Of a DNA stretch of 64,000 bases, positions 62,808 through 64,000 are shown piece by piece. Under the pieces are notes generated by a model, which searched no databases, was not told where the DNA came from, and worked only from the letters and a program-made list of their open reading frames with translations. Each line of letters begins with the position of its first letter. Positions within the stretch are counted from its first letter, which is position 1. The DNA is taken from contig CAVYXK010000009.1 in the NCBI GenBank assembly GCA_963772445.1, forward strand, positions 124,001 to 188,000, read 5' to 3'. The position numbers and the translations under genes are program-made. The stretch is from CAVYXK01 sp963772445. GTDB lineage: Bacteria; Pseudomonadota; Alphaproteobacteria; Acetobacterales; Acetobacteraceae.

Positions 62808-63727
62808 CGGGTCCCGGTGAGTCCCGGTTCCCCGACTTCACGAGTACTATGAAGGCGCTACGACTTCCTGCGCGTGCATTCCCGGTCCCTTATGGATTCG
62901 GTTCCGGGCTCCACATGCTCCCCCGTCTTCGTGTTCGCCGAAGCGCTCCCGGCGCGGCAGGGGGCCGCCTCCGGACCTGGGCTCTTTGGTCAGCCGGTAT
63001 GCCCCTCTCCGGCAGTTTGCACATGGGCACGCACGGGATCTCTCAGGTTTCCTGGCGTTCCATCCCGTACCTCTGCCCGGCTCTCAGACCCCGGCCGGAT
63101 CGGCAGGACCTCGCCATTTGCAGTCCTGTCGATGCTGCCCCCGGACCCAACACGCCGAAGGCTCCAGCACGAACATGATGTCGGGGCTCAACCCCGGGCT
63201 TCGGTACCTGCTGCCTACGCTTCACGAGCGGCGTCGCCGTCACCCGTGCAAGGCTCGCTTCCGGCCGGCGGGCTGCGCCTCTACCGGGAGGGAGTTGAAC
63301 CCTCTGGACCGCTCCGAAAGGTTTCAGGCTACATCCGTCCTCCTTTCCAGGACTTTCCTGACGCAAGCGGGGTTCACGCTTTTCTGGGTCCTGCACTATG
63401 CTGTGTGTCCTATCGCGTTGATGACGGGCGATATCGATGGCGCCGATCAGGGTGTGGCAACCATGAAGGATCTCGCAACAGGATTTGATGCGGCTCTCTG
63501 GAGGATCCTGGAGAATTGCTGGGAGGGGAAGGCGCTTGTCGAGCGTCGCGAGTTCGTGCGAGGATGCGCCTTGCTACGGAAAGCACTCGATAAGTGCGAT
63601 CAAACCGGCTGGCGGATTTGCAATGCTGAGTTTCTGGGCGTCCTTGCGCAAGGACTAGCCGGGCTTGGACAGGTCGATACCGCACTCGTCACGGCCGACC
63701 AAGCGCTGGCGAGGGCCGACAATACTG

Positions 63728-64000
63728 CTCGAGAGTGCCGAGTTCTGGGTTACTTCCTGGCGGCCTGTGACTTTCGCTCGTAGTCGTCAAGCCACTGCTC
63801 AGTGAGCCGGTCGAGCTCCTCGAGCTGGCGTTCGGAGTAGGATTCCGGCGCAAAGCCCTCGAGCCACCCGAGCACGTGAGTTTCGATCAAGTCGCGCGGC
63901 ACGTCCGGATGCTCGGCATGGATGCGTTCTGCCGACTGCTCGATCGACAGCCGTTTCCCGTCGTCCCAGACGATCTTGCGCCGTTTGGGGTCAACGTCGG
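63728..64000. mobile_element. Second copy of the 2.2-kb IS, partial at window edge
   Basis: From CTCGAGAGTGCC at 63728 onward the sequence is the reverse complement of 48743-48471 with very few changes. The copy is therefore inverted relative to the first and continues beyond the window. It interrupts the winged-helix/ATPase gene. The likely 6-bp target copy on this side is ATACTG (63722-63727), not checkable here. Confidence 0.88.
63750..64000 (-). CDS. Second passenger gene of the IS, partial copy
   Basis: Minus-strand gene whose 3' end and stop (63750-63752) are in the window; it is nearly identical to 48338-48721 (last 83 of 127 codons visible, two base differences noted near the edge). 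No domain recognised. It is translated away from the interrupted regulator. Confidence 0.7.
   Translation of the reverse strand, partial: DVDPKRRKIVWDDGKRLSIEQSAERIHAEHPDVPRDLIETHVLGWLEGFAPESYSERQLEELDRLTEQWLDDYERKSQAARK

Larger units (their letters stand above)
62574..63377 (-). mobile_element. Deleted group II intron, antisense to the gene it interrupts
   Basis: Read on the minus strand: a 5' region with structured domain I-type sequence from about 63377 (GTGAACCCCGCTTGCG), a short leftover of the reverse transcriptase start, then domain V (62604-62636) and a domain VI hairpin (GGGGGTGGTAACATCCCC). Nearly all of the RT gene is deleted. Because it is antisense to the host gene it cannot be spliced from that mRNA. 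Exact ends are uncertain by a few bases: removal of these coordinates does not restore the host frame exactly. Confidence 0.75.
60375..63727 (+). pseudogene. Winged-helix/ATPase/TPR regulator gene, multiply disrupted
   Basis: The GTG at 60375 (or 60378) starts an OmpR-type winged helix (FGPFRLNPAERLLLEDGKPL, then LRVHVAKLRKGLRDG, GYSFVARV), followed by an AP-ATPase-like domain with P-loop IVGPGGIGKTTVAV and LIVLDCCEHV, and TPR repeats. The frame breaks at about 61030 (one base missing in CTACGGATAAG) and about 61836 (one extra C). A group II intron remnant interrupts it at 62574-63377, after which the protein resumes at FWVLHYAVCPIALMTGDI and continues to LVTADQALARADN. The 2.2-kb IS copy enters at 63728. 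The ancestral protein would be about 900+ residues. Confidence 0.8.

Noticed and set aside
62723..63488. Several overlapping open frames in the plus strand
   Set aside because: They lie in structured group II intron RNA sequence read antisense; no protein family features.
1..64000. CRISPR array, tRNA, rRNA or prophage structural genes
   Set aside because: I saw no regularly spaced repeats, no cloverleaf with CCA-type ends and no rRNA-like stretch; no phage head, tail or lysis genes are present.

Overview
The window is GC-rich with tightly packed genes, and the gene content (DUF3369 response regulators, F420/FMN luciferase-like oxidoreductases, TRAP transporters, PQQ dehydrogenase with cytochrome c4, an MlaC/HpnM-like protein, BNR/MoaD pairs) suggests an alphaproteobacterium, most likely an acetic-acid-bacterium relative (Acetobacteraceae/Rhodospirillales). 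This is an inference from protein style; no rRNA or tRNA gene is visible to confirm it.

Layout. 1-7.5 kb: a two-component cluster (PAS histidine kinase, REC-DUF3369 regulator, CBS-like histidine kinase, REC-DUF3369-PP2C regulator). The last gene is broken by an IS630-family element and a one-base frameshift. 8.1-13.3 kb: luciferase-like oxidoreductase, alanine dehydrogenase, HSL-type esterase, glutamine-dependent NAD synthetase. 13.3-17.7 kb: a truncated beta-lactamase-like gene, a BNR-repeat protein with a MoaD/ThiS-like partner, a divergent MarR regulator and an MFS transporter. 18.2-19.8 kb: a complete IS66-type element with an 8-bp target duplication.

19.9-28.5 kb is the most distinctive part: a collinear periplasmic electron-transfer cluster. 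It encodes a molybdopterin sulfite oxidase (frameshifted), a SorB-like/cytochrome c4 triheme fusion, a PQQ dehydrogenase ending in three c-type hemes, ba3-type oxidase subunits IIa, II and I (I frameshifted), and a membrane-anchored diheme c4. A c4-plus-subunit-IIa segment is duplicated around the PQQ dehydrogenase, so the dehydrogenase ORF starts with a copy of the subunit IIa N-terminus.

28.7-37.2 kb: MarR-GNAT fusion, M24 peptidase-fold protein, second luciferase-like oxidoreductase, a LysR pseudogene, a hidden 54-residue lipoprotein gene, nrdA and an HpcH/HpaI aldolase. 37.5-43.7 kb: a TRAP transporter (dctMQP) that was probably one operon with an amidase and its DUF4089/AtzG-like partner. 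A second IS630 copy now sits exactly between the Shine-Dalgarno sequence and start codon of dctP. 43.7-58.9 kb: MFS transporter, HdeD-like protein, a 2.2-kb IS carrying two passenger genes, rhomboid protease, two-domain ABC permease with its ATPase, flavin amine oxidase, S49 peptidase, isochorismatase-like hydrolase, DUF2147 protein and a frameshifted MlaC-like gene.

55.3-64 kb becomes a graveyard of regulators and mobile DNA: transposase scraps, a scrambled MalT/LuxR-type ATPase gene with pieces reordered and inverted, and a winged-helix/ATPase/TPR regulator gene broken by two frameshifts, a deleted antisense group II intron and a second copy of the 2.2-kb IS running off the edge. Single-base frameshifts recur across the window; they may be real decay or assembly errors, and this should be settled before functional conclusions are drawn.
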